Under the pieces are notes generated by a model. That model saw only the letters and a list, made by a program, of their open reading frames with translations. It was not told the origin of the DNA and did no database searches. This document shows, one piece after another, positions 16,972 through 23,849 of a stretch of 34,750 nucleotides of DNA. A program made the translations under genes and the position numbers. This DNA comes from Erysipelotrichaceae bacterium. GTDB taxonomy: Bacteria; Bacillota_I; Bacilli_A; Erysipelotrichales; Erysipelotrichaceae. The stretch covers positions 1 through 34,750 of the forward strand of contig JAFRLB010000060.1 of NCBI GenBank assembly GCA_017431405.1, in the 5' to 3' direction. Numbering within the stretch: position 1 is the stretch's first letter; every line of letters begins with the position of its first letter.

Positions 16972-17835
16972 ATGCAGGGACAGATAGTAAAGATCGTTTC
17001 AAATCAGTATACGGTACTGACTGAAGAAGGAAGTTTTCTTCAGGTCGTTGCCATGGGTAAATTAAGACTTGGCAATAAGCCGGTAGTTGGCGATAAGGTT
17101 GAATATGAACTTCTGGATGGCCAGTACGGCATGCAGAAGATACTGGAAAGAAAGAACCAGTTAAGAAGACCGGCCATCGCCAACATTGATCAGGCCATGA
17201 TCGTCATGAGTGCCGTTGACCCGGTATTTTCCAGCATACTGGTTGATAAGTTAATATTCCTGATTGAATATGAAAACATTGAACCTGTCATTGTCATAAC
17301 CAAGATGGATCTGGTTAAGGAAGATGACGAAGTATACAAGTATATTGAAGATTACAGAAAGAGTGGTTATAAGGTAATACTTAGCGGCCATGACTTTGAA
17401 ATAGACGACATCAAGGATGCCTTAAAGGGCAAGATAACTGTTCTGACCGGGCAGTCAGGGGTAGGAAAGAGCACCTTGTTAAATAAGCTTGATCCTGACT
17501 TTGCGGCTGCCACCCAGTCAATTTCCAAGGCCTTGGGCAGAGGCAAGCATACAACCAGGCATACCCAGCTTTATCCGGTCGGTGATGGCTGGCTGGCTGA
17601 TACCCCGGGTTTCTCATCACTTGACTTTTCATGGCATGACAGCCTTACCTTAGCCGGCAGGATCAGAGATTTTCAGAATCTTCCTGACTGCAGGTTCAAG
17701 GATTGCCGGCACATAAACGAACCAAATTGCGAAGTAAAGAAAGGCGTCGAAGAAGGAAGAGTTTCTTCGATTCGCTATAAACATTATCTGGAAGTAGTTC
17801 CACTGTGTAATCAGAGAGAGGAGTGGCAGAAATGA
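16972..17835 (+). CDS. rsgA: Ribosome small-subunit-dependent GTPase RsgA
   Basis: Circularly permuted GTPase that checks late 30S assembly. An OB-fold comes first (residues 1-65). The permuted G domain has ITKMD (G4, about 107), GQSGVGKST (G1, about 160) and DTPGF (G3, about 208). The C-terminal zinc knuckle is CRFKDCRHINEPNC (about 241-254). Length of 287 is normal. It starts one base after the prkC stop and overlaps rpe by ATGA. Confidence 0.97.
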   Translation: MQGQIVKIVSNQYTVLTEEGSFLQVVAMGKLRLGNKPVVGDKVEYELLDGQYGMQKILERKNQLRRPAIANIDQAMIVMSAVDPVFSSILVDKLIFLIEYENIEPVIVITKMDLVKEDDEVYKYIEDYRKSGYKVILSGHDFEIDDIKDALKGKITVLTGQSGVGKSTLLNKLDPDFAAATQSISKALGRGKHTTRHTQLYPVGDGWLADTPGFSSLDFSWHDSLTLAGRIRDFQNLPDCRFKDCRHINEPNCEVKKGVEEGRVSSIRYKHYLEVVPLCNQREEWQK

Positions 17836-18485
17836 CAATAATATCACCGTCAGTTTTATCAGCTGATTTTTCCGATCTGAAGGGTCAGATCGAACACCTC
17901 AATGCCTCAAAGGCAGAATGGGTGCACTTTGACGTAATGGATGGCCATTTTGTTCCTAACCTGACATTTGGTCCTGACATACTGAAAGTATTTGATAAAT
18001 TATGTACCAAGAAGCTTGATGTTCACATCATGGTTTCAAACCCATTAAAGGTAGTTGATTACTTTAAGAACAACAATGTCTACATGATGACTTTCCATGT
18101 TGAGGCAGTAGGTGACAATACCCTGATCCCGACAATTGAAAAGTGCCGCAAGCTTGGCTATAAGGTTGGCATATCAATCAAGCCTGATACCAGATGCGAA
18201 GAACTGTTAGGTATTCTGGATAAGGTTGACATGGTACTTGTCATGTCTGTAGAACCGGGCTTTGGCGGTCAGAAGTTCATGCCTAAGGCACTTGAAAAAT
18301 TTGACTGGCTGCATAATTACCGTGAAGAAAACAATCTCCATTATCTTCTTGAAGTAGATGGCGGCATTAATGAAGAAACAGGCAGAAAGTGTGTTGAACA
18401 CCATTGTGATGTACTGGTTGCCGGCAGTTATGTCTTCAAGTATCCTGAAGGAATTGAAGCAGGAGTAGAAAGCTTACTCAAGTAA
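17832..18485 (+). CDS. rpe: Ribulose-phosphate 3-epimerase
   Basis: Interconverts ribulose-5-phosphate and xylulose-5-phosphate in the pentose phosphate pathway. It is a TIM-barrel of 217 residues from the ATG at 17832. That start is preferred over the GTG at 17823 because AGAGAGGAG sits correctly upstream and the gene then overlaps rsgA as ATGA. Signature parts are SPSVLSADF (about 4), HFDVMDGHFVPN (about 31-42), DVHIMVSNP (about 64), SVEPGFGGQKF (about 136) and EVDGGIN (about 172). Confidence 0.97.
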   Translation: MTIISPSVLSADFSDLKGQIEHLNASKAEWVHFDVMDGHFVPNLTFGPDILKVFDKLCTKKLDVHIMVSNPLKVVDYFKNNNVYMMTFHVEAVGDNTLIPTIEKCRKLGYKVGISIKPDTRCEELLGILDKVDMVLVMSVEPGFGGQKFMPKALEKFDWLHNYREENNLHYLLEVDGGINEETGRKCVEHHCDVLVAGSYVFKYPEGIEAGVESLLK

Positions 18486-18967
18486 TGAAGAAATCATTAT
18501 TGTTAATACTGGTCTGCATCTTCTTATTAGTGGGCTGTAAGAGTGAGCCAAAGAAGACCGCGGCAGATTTTGCGAAGGAATATGAAGTCTCTGAAGACGT
18601 CAAGGTAAAATATCTTTCTACTAATCAGCTTGATGATGTTTTCAAGGGAACACACGTTACTCTTGTAACAACAAACAAGTATAAGGAAGCTGTTCAGGTG
18701 CTGTGTCAGGAAGTTGACAAGTACGATGGTCTCTACATTTATTATCTTAACAGTAAGGACATGAAGGACCGCGGTGTCAGCATGGACATCAATGACATTA
18801 AGGATGTTCAGAACTTCATTGCCTTTGTTAAGGAAAGTGACATCGTTGACTACATCAACCTTGATGACTTTGTCTTCAGCGATAAGGAAAACCTGGCTTT
18901 CATATATGATGTGATTCTGGATTCAATTACCAGAGATCTGAAACCAGGTTGCAGTGACGGATGTTAG
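18485..18967 (+). CDS. Small lipoprotein with C-terminal cysteine pair, unknown function
   Basis: 160 residues. The signal peptide MKKSLLLILVCIFLLVGC ends in a lipobox (LVGC, Cys18), so the product is probably lipid-anchored on the outer face of the membrane. The body has alternating strand and helix character (HVTLVTTNKYKEAVQ..., then GLYIYYLNSKD) reminiscent of a thioredoxin-like fold without the active-site CxxC. The last residues are GCSDGC, a cysteine pair ending the protein. The start overlaps the rpe stop by one base, so it is the last gene of the core cluster. Function is unknown; a redox or metal-binding role is only a guess from the cysteines. Confidence 0.85.
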   Translation: MKKSLLLILVCIFLLVGCKSEPKKTAADFAKEYEVSEDVKVKYLSTNQLDDVFKGTHVTLVTTNKYKEAVQVLCQEVDKYDGLYIYYLNSKDMKDRGVSMDINDIKDVQNFIAFVKESDIVDYINLDDFVFSDKENLAFIYDVILDSITRDLKPGCSDGC

Positions 18968-19017
18968 TTAAAAAATCACGAATAAAAATAATAACCCCAA
19001 AATCAGGTTAAAACTGA

Positions 19018-19044
19018 TGATATGTACCCCTAAATGATATGTAC
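19018..19044. repeat. Short direct repeat TGATATGTAC
   Basis: Two copies of TGATATGTAC (19018-19027 and 19035-19044) start 17 bases apart in the A+T-rich gap after the lipoprotein gene. This is a spacing of about one and a half helix turns. It could be a protein-binding site or chance. Nothing else in 18968-19150 looks coding. Confidence 0.35.
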
Positions 19045-19150
19045 TCTCTATCTGCTTGAGTTTTTGAATATAACTGGGTAAATTAGGAATATATTTCAGT
19101 CTTTACCATTTAAGCATTTTAATCTTCCAAAGAAATATATGACACGTATA

Positions 19151-19186
19151 AAAAGCCACTACATACTGAAATATGTAATGGCTTTT
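19151..19186 (-). terminator. Terminator for the 19186-19449 gene
   Basis: AAAAGCCACTACATA and TATGTAATGGCTTTT pair with a single mismatch around CTGAAA. On the minus strand a T-run follows (complement of the A-run around 19150). It begins directly at the stop codon of the minus-strand gene and could also stop the plus-strand rpe/lipoprotein transcript. Confidence 0.8.
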
Positions 19187-19449
19187 CAATTTGCATTTTT
19201 GCTTTTCCAACTGTAGTATTCATCATCCTTTTCGGTATTGACGGTTTCATCAGTTGGTTCATAGATGTAGAATGTTTCCTTCTGATACAGGTTCTTAAAG
19301 TCTTCAAAACTTAATAAATAATGACTGTTCTTACCGTTAACGGCGATACGTTTTCCTTTGATGTAGAAGGATGTACGGTCAGCTGTAAGGACTATTTCCT
19401 TATCGTTAAGATATTGAATGACCTGATGGAAATTATCGATCTTTTTCAT
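19186..19449 (-). CDS. Small hypothetical protein (87 residues)
   Basis: Not recognised. The sequence MKKIDNFHQVIQYLNDKEIV continues with FYIKGKRIAVNGKNSHYLLSFEDF and an acidic tail rich in Glu, Asp and Thr. It is soluble, with an alternating pattern of short strands, and has no signal peptide or membrane helix. The ATG lies only a few bases after the T-run of the rpmB terminator. No good ribosome site is present other than AGGA within that hairpin, so expression may depend on read-through. The terminator placed exactly at its stop supports it being a real gene. Confidence 0.65.
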   Translation of the reverse strand: MKKIDNFHQVIQYLNDKEIVLTADRTSFYIKGKRIAVNGKNSHYLLSFEDFKNLYQKETFYIYEPTDETVNTEKDDEYYSWKSKNAN

Positions 19450-19452
19450 AAT

Positions 19453-19474
19453 AAAAAAGTTAGGATTTCCTAAC
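19453..19474 (-). terminator. Terminator or attenuator after rpmB
   Basis: On the minus strand GTTAGG, loop AAAT, CCTAAC, followed by seven T residues. It lies between the rpmB stop (19479) and the ATG of the small downstream gene (19449). Confidence 0.75.
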
Positions 19475-19478
19475 CTTA

Positions 19479-19670
19479 TTATTTTGCCTGTTGAGCTTTC
19501 AAGGTTTTTAGAGCTCTTGCAGACATCTTAACTGTCTGTGGTTTGCCATCGATCATGACCTTAACTTTCTGTAAGTTAACATTCCATCTACGGCGAGTAG
19601 CTCTTAGAGAGTCAGAACGCTTGTTACCTGTAACCGGACCCTTACCTGTTACAACACATACTCTTGACAT
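19479..19670 (-). CDS. rpmB: 50S ribosomal protein L28
   Basis: Small basic ribosomal protein, 63 residues. The start [19 protein letters not shown] is the L28 signature, followed by [12 protein letters not shown] and a C-terminal segment [10 protein letters not shown]. Length is typical for Bacillota. A strong ribosome site (AAAGGAGGTCACTGA) precedes the ATG. rpmB often sits opposite the prkC-rsgA-rpe cluster in Bacillota, as here. Confidence 0.97.
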   Translation of the reverse strand: MSRVCVVTGKGPVTGNKRSDSLRATRRRWNVNLQKVKVMIDGKPQTVKMSARALKTLKAQQAK

Positions 19671-19777
19671 TCAGTGACCTCCTTTCAATCTTTCGCTTGA
19701 TTATACTATCATGGTTGATGTAAAAATGCAAGAAATTATTAATCGAAAAAGCCCTATTTTTGCAAAGTTTTTTATAT

Positions 19778-19808
19778 TTTACAGTAATATTTAACTAGTA
19801 AGTATGAT
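19778..19808 (+). promoter_or_regulatory. Possible promoter of ftsA-ftsZ
   Basis: TTTACA (19778-19783) and TATGAT (19803-19808) with a 19-base spacer, ahead of a GGGAGG ribosome site. The spacing is long, so confidence is limited. The gap 19671-19840 is A+T-rich and shows no other feature. Confidence 0.4.
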
Positions 19809-19840
19809 AAAATATAGGTAAATTTATAGGGAGGCTTATC

Positions 19841-21103
19841 ATGGCAGAAAATCAGATTCTTGCAGCCTTACAAATTGAGAGTAATGAAGTGCGCTTACTA
19901 GTAGGCGAAGTTTTTAATACACGTTTAAATACATTGAAAAAAGAGACCGTTGCCTGCAAGGGTTTGGACGGAATCAGAATAGTTGATCAGAAAGCCGTAG
20001 CCAGTGCCATCAGACAGGCAGTAGACAGTGCAAGTGCTCATTTGGGAACTCCAATCGAAAGTGTCTTACTGGCAATACCGGCTTATCGTTTTAAGAAGGA
20101 AACCAGAACTTTCAGCAAGGTCATCGATTCAGGTGATGGCCGCATCAAGGCTGATGACATCAAGGACATGTACCATAAGGCACTGACAGTCAATGTCGGC
20201 AGTGACATCGTCGTTGCCAATGTTGCCTGTAACGTCTATAAGACCAACGGCATTACCTATCGTAAGTTACCGGTAGGTGAACAGTGTGATGTCTTGGAAG
20301 CTGATATTGATCTGTTATGTTGCGATAAGCTGACAGCTTATGACTATGTAACAGTAGTTGAGCAGGCTGGCTTAAAGGTACTGGACATCTGTCTTGATAA
20401 CTATGCCCTGGCTAAGGAAGCTGCCTTATTTGAGCAGACCATGAGAAACTATGTTCTTTCAATTCAGTTTGAAAAGCAGCATACCTTATTCTCAATCATC
20501 TACGATGGCAAGATCGTAACCAGTGAAAATGAAGCAATCGGCTACGATGCATTGGCAAAGGCCATTGCTCAGAGATATTCATTACCTGAGAACATTGCCG
20601 TTAAGCAGTTAATGAAGCACGGCAGACTTGCTCAGAAGGAATTTACAAACAGACCGGTATACATGTGGACAGCCAATCAGGTCACTAACATGATCAATGA
20701 CTATGACCTGCATGAAACCATTAAGGATACCGCAGATTATATAGCCAAGGATTTCCAGGCCTTATGTGAACCGATTCTGAATCAGGAAAACGTAACCGTA
20801 ATGGTATCAGGTGACGGCGTTGAAATCGAAGGCGTTGACAGATTACTGGCTGAAAGATTCAATAAGCCTGTTAAGTGTTATTATCCTGAAACACTTGGTG
20901 CCAGAGGAGCAAAGTGGGCAGTACCGTTAGGCCTGTTCTACTCATACATCGATTCTCAGATCGGCCCTGACAGCAGTGAATCAAGTCTGGATGTAACGGC
21001 CTATACGGCTCATCTGAACAGCAGAGTAAATCATACAAATCATGAAGAGGGATTTACTTCCCGTTTAAAGAACATGTTATTTAACAACCAGAAGAATAGT
21101 TGA
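19841..21103 (+). CDS. ftsA: FtsA-like cell division protein with altered nucleotide-binding motifs
   Basis: FtsA tethers FtsZ filaments to the membrane and recruits the divisome. Family membership is supported by position directly before ftsZ, length (420), the start region ending LLVGEV (about 17-22), and the SHS2-like 1C segment DIKDMYHKAL. A C-terminal amphipathic tail, SRLKNMLFNNQKNS, could bind membrane. However, the actin-fold motifs look lost. Where FtsA has D/E-I-G-T there is QIES. Where DIGGGTT is expected (phosphate 2) there is SIQFEKQHT (about 207-215). Where a GGGA-type adenosine loop is expected there is SGDGVEIEG (about 325-333). It may therefore bind ATP poorly or not at all. 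Confidence 0.85.
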   Translation: MAENQILAALQIESNEVRLLVGEVFNTRLNTLKKETVACKGLDGIRIVDQKAVASAIRQAVDSASAHLGTPIESVLLAIPAYRFKKETRTFSKVIDSGDGRIKADDIKDMYHKALTVNVGSDIVVANVACNVYKTNGITYRKLPVGEQCDVLEADIDLLCCDKLTAYDYVTVVEQAGLKVLDICLDNYALAKEAALFEQTMRNYVLSIQFEKQHTLFSIIYDGKIVTSENEAIGYDALAKAIAQRYSLPENIAVKQLMKHGRLAQKEFTNRPVYMWTANQVTNMINDYDLHETIKDTADYIAKDFQALCEPILNQENVTVMVSGDGVEIEGVDRLLAERFNKPVKCYYPETLGARGAKWAVPLGLFYSYIDSQIGPDSSESSLDVTAYTAHLNSRVNHTNHEEGFTSRLKNMLFNNQKNS

Positions 21104-21114
21104 GGTGAATAAAT

Positions 21115-22218
21115 ATGAGTGAATTAACTTTCAATAATGTAACAAAGATTAAGGTATTCGGTATTGGTGGAGCAGGCTGTAACGCTGTTAACCGCATGGT
21201 TGAAGACGGTGTTGCCGGTGCTGATTTCTATGTAGCCAATACAGACTTACAGGTCATCAGAACTTCAAAAGTAGAAAACAAGATCCTGTTAGGCGCTAAC
21301 ACAACTCATGGTTTAGGCTGTGGCGGAAATCCAGATATTGGCAGACAGGCTGCATTGGAAAACGAAGCAGAAATCAGAGAAGCCGTTAAGGATACTGACA
21401 TGGTATTCATTACTGCCGGCATGGGCGGCGGTACAGGTACAGGAGCTGCACCGGTATTTGCCAAGTGTGCTCAGGAATCTGGTGCTTTGACAATCGGTGT
21501 CGTAACAAAGCCATTCGCCTTTGAAGGACGCAGAAGAATGATGCAGGCTCTTGACGGTCTTGATGAATTACGTAAGCATGTCGATTCAATCATCATTATT
21601 CCAAACAACAAGGTAAAGGAAATCTTAGGTGACATTCCATTTAAGGATTCATTCAAGGAAGCTGACAACATCTTACGTCAGGCTGTTCAGACCATCACTG
21701 ATCTGGTAAGCTTCCAGGCAATCATCAACCTTGACTTCGCTGACATCAAGTCAGTCATGAGCAATCAGGGTATTGCCCTTATCGGTATCGGTATGGACGA
21801 TGGACCAGACAGAGCTGTTGAAGCAGCCAGAAAGGCTGTCAGCTCACCATTACTTGAAGCTGATATCTCAGGCGCAAGAAATGCCATCATCAATATCACA
21901 GGCGGTAACGATCTGACAATTAACGATGCCAATGCCGCTGTAGATTATATAAGAAACGCTGCCGGTGGCGACATTGATGCTATCTTCGGTGTAGCCTTCA
22001 ACGAAAACCTGAACAATACGATCATTGTTACCGTAATCGCTACAGGTTTTGAGGAAGCAAGTCTTGAAGAGCAGCAGGTAATTTCAACACCAAAGGTTGA
22101 AGTACCTAAGCAGACCTTCCAGACTGAACAGCCAAAGCAGCCAAAACAGCCATCTCAGCCAGTTGAAACTCCGGTTTCAGCACCGCTGGATACAGATTTC
22201 TTCGCAAGAAGACGTTAA
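21115..22218 (+). CDS. ftsZ: Cell division GTPase FtsZ
   Basis: Tubulin homologue that forms the division ring. It contains IGGAGCNAVNRM (about 17-28), the GTP signature GMGGGTGTGAAP (about 102-113), and the T7 synergy loop NLDFADIKSVM (about 202-212). A low-complexity Gln/Pro linker (about 325-355) contains repeated QPKQ units. The C-terminal peptide LDTDFFARRR is a diverged form of the usual LDIPxFLR binding site for FtsA and others. 367 residues; GAGGTGA ribosome site; cotranscribed with ftsA (11-base gap). Confidence 0.98.
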   Translation: MSELTFNNVTKIKVFGIGGAGCNAVNRMVEDGVAGADFYVANTDLQVIRTSKVENKILLGANTTHGLGCGGNPDIGRQAALENEAEIREAVKDTDMVFITAGMGGGTGTGAAPVFAKCAQESGALTIGVVTKPFAFEGRRRMMQALDGLDELRKHVDSIIIIPNNKVKEILGDIPFKDSFKEADNILRQAVQTITDLVSFQAIINLDFADIKSVMSNQGIALIGIGMDDGPDRAVEAARKAVSSPLLEADISGARNAIINITGGNDLTINDANAAVDYIRNAAGGDIDAIFGVAFNENLNNTIIVTVIATGFEEASLEEQQVISTPKVEVPKQTFQTEQPKQPKQPSQPVETPVSAPLDTDFFARRR

Positions 22219-22229
22219 TTAAACAGAAC

Positions 22230-22248
22230 AACCCCATAAGGGGTTTTT
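22230..22248 (+). terminator. Terminator after ftsZ
   Basis: AACCCC, loop ATAA, GGGGTT, then a T-run. Short but well placed between the ftsZ stop and the next ATG at 22264. Confidence 0.75.
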
Positions 22249-22263
22249 CTTTAAAGGGGATTT

Positions 22264-22986
22264 ATGCAGAAATACAAGAAGACTAACGATACATCCTATG
22301 CCTTGGGAACCGAGCTTACCCTGGAGTTATTAAAATATCATCCTAGGGAAACGGTAAGCGTATATGTTCATTCCAAGCAGAAGGATAACGAAATATACCA
22401 TCAGATCATTAAGCTGTGCAAAGAAAACAGAATTGAGGTCATAAACAGCGACAAGGCTTTCAACATCGTTGATGCCAAGGATAACTGTTACATCATGGGT
22501 GTCTTTAAGAAGTTTAAAAATGACATCCGCAAGGACAAAAACCATGTCGTACTGGTCAATCCAAGCAACATGGGTAATCTGGGAACGATTATCAGATCAT
22601 GTGTTGGCTTTGGTTTAAATGATCTGGCCATCATTGCTCCAGCCGCCGACATCTATGATCCGAAGGTCATCCGTGCCAGCATGCGTGCTTTCTTTGGCTT
22701 GCACTTCAGTTATTATCAGAGCTTTGAGGAGTATCTTAATGACGTAAGTAAGAGAGAAGTATTCCCATTCATGCTGGATGGGGAGGTTAAACTTCATGAG
22801 GTAAAGGTGCCGGAAAGATATTCGCTGGTATTCGGCAATGAGGCAACAGGATTACCGGCCCAGTTCCATGAGTATGGTACATCGGTAGTAATTGAGCAGC
22901 TTAATACAATTGATTCGTTTAATCTCGACAATGCCGTCAGTATCGGCATTTATGAGTTCACCAGAGGAAAACTACAGGAGAAATAA
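22264..22986 (+). CDS. SpoU/TrmH-family RNA 2'-O-methyltransferase
   Basis: SPOUT-class methyltransferase of 240 residues. The three SpoU motifs are present: NPSNMGNLGTIIRS (about 100-113), LVFGNEATGLP (about 188-198) and IDSFNLDNAVSIGIYEF (about 218-234). The N-terminal ~85 residues are a substrate-binding extension. The target is not determined by sequence; 23S rRNA or tRNA ribose methylation are the usual options. An AAAGGGGA ribosome site lies just before the ATG. The downstream esterase starts two bases after its stop. Confidence 0.9.
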   Translation: MQKYKKTNDTSYALGTELTLELLKYHPRETVSVYVHSKQKDNEIYHQIIKLCKENRIEVINSDKAFNIVDAKDNCYIMGVFKKFKNDIRKDKNHVVLVNPSNMGNLGTIIRSCVGFGLNDLAIIAPAADIYDPKVIRASMRAFFGLHFSYYQSFEEYLNDVSKREVFPFMLDGEVKLHEVKVPERYSLVFGNEATGLPAQFHEYGTSVVIEQLNTIDSFNLDNAVSIGIYEFTRGKLQEK

Positions 22987-22988
22987 CT

Positions 22989-23768
22989 ATGATACATGCA
23001 GAACTCACAATAAGATCCGTAGCCCTGGAAATGGATACCAAGGTAAATGTCCTGTTACCTGAGGACAGACATCAGACAGTAGATACCAGAGGCAGGAAGT
23101 ATCCGGTATTATACATTCTCCATGGCTATAAGGAAGACTGTTCCAGCTGGCTGAATCTTTCAAATATTTTCCTATTATGCCGTGATCTTGATCTGATAGT
23201 TGTAATGCCAAGTGCCAATAACAGTTCCTATACTGACATGGTCTATGGTCAGGCCTATTACACCTGGATCTCAGAAGAGTTACCGGTAAAGTTAAAGAAC
23301 TACTTCCCGATAACTGATGACCCGGAAAAGACCTTCATCATGGGTGAATCAATGGGTGGTTATGGAACATTGCGCATAGCCTTAGGCAATCCGGAAAAAT
23401 ATGGCAAGGCTGTTTGTCTTTCTGGGGCAAACATGGTAAACAGAATGGATGAGAAATCTAACAGATTCATCGGCATCTACGGTAATAAGGAAAACGCCGT
23501 AAACGGGGACGGTAACCTGGAAAATCTGGTACAGATAATAAAGAGAGAAAATCTTAAGACGCCTGAATTCATGTTCATGTGCGGTACTGATGACTTTGTC
23601 TATGAAGGCTGTAAACAGTTCGCCAGTTACATGAAAAAGGAATTGCCTGATACAGTGATAAAGGAAGAGTACTGGCCGGGTCTTCATAACTTCTTCTTCT
23701 GGAACCAGGCAAACCCAAAGGCGCTTAAGTTCTTTGGCTTTGACATTGAGGAAAACAGCGTAATCTGA
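22989..23768 (+). CDS. Alpha/beta hydrolase, EstA/esterase-D-like
   Basis: Predicted carboxylesterase of 259 residues. The fold marks are YILHGYKEDCSSW (about 42-54, oxyanion hole) and the nucleophile GESMGGYG (119-126, Ser121). An acidic residue lies in CGTDDFVYEG and the histidine in GLHNFFFW near the end. It resembles tributyrin esterases and S-formylglutathione hydrolases. No signal peptide. It is coupled to the upstream methyltransferase gene and ended by a clear terminator overlapping its stop codon. Confidence 0.9.
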   Translation: MIHAELTIRSVALEMDTKVNVLLPEDRHQTVDTRGRKYPVLYILHGYKEDCSSWLNLSNIFLLCRDLDLIVVMPSANNSSYTDMVYGQAYYTWISEELPVKLKNYFPITDDPEKTFIMGESMGGYGTLRIALGNPEKYGKAVCLSGANMVNRMDEKSNRFIGIYGNKENAVNGDGNLENLVQIIKRENLKTPEFMFMCGTDDFVYEGCKQFASYMKKELPDTVIKEEYWPGLHNFFFWNQANPKALKFFGFDIEENSVI

Positions 23769-23793
23769 TGTGCATTAAGCACATCTTTTTTTT
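23767..23793 (+). terminator. Terminator after the esterase gene
   Basis: GATGTGC, loop ATTAA, GCACATC, then eight T residues. It begins in the esterase stop codon. Confidence 0.92.
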
Positions 23794-23814
23794 CGGTTTG
23801 TTTAGGAATGTTTG

Positions 23815-23842
23815 TCTCCACTGGCAATAGGTTTAGTGGAGG
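23815..23842 (+). promoter_or_regulatory. Hairpin covering the adhesin ribosome binding site
   Basis: CTCCACT (23816-23822) pairs perfectly with AGTGGAG (23835-23841), extendable by a T-G pair, around a 12-base loop. The right arm is the Shine-Dalgarno sequence (GTGGAGGG) of the surface protein gene, whose ATG is at 23850. Folding would hide the ribosome site. Confidence 0.6.
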
Positions 23843-23849
23843 GAAACTT

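Noticed and set aside
23808..23849. Longer adhesin start (ATG at 23808)
   Set aside because: It has no ribosome site, and the extra 14 residues precede a classic signal peptide. GGAGGG fits the ATG at 23850.
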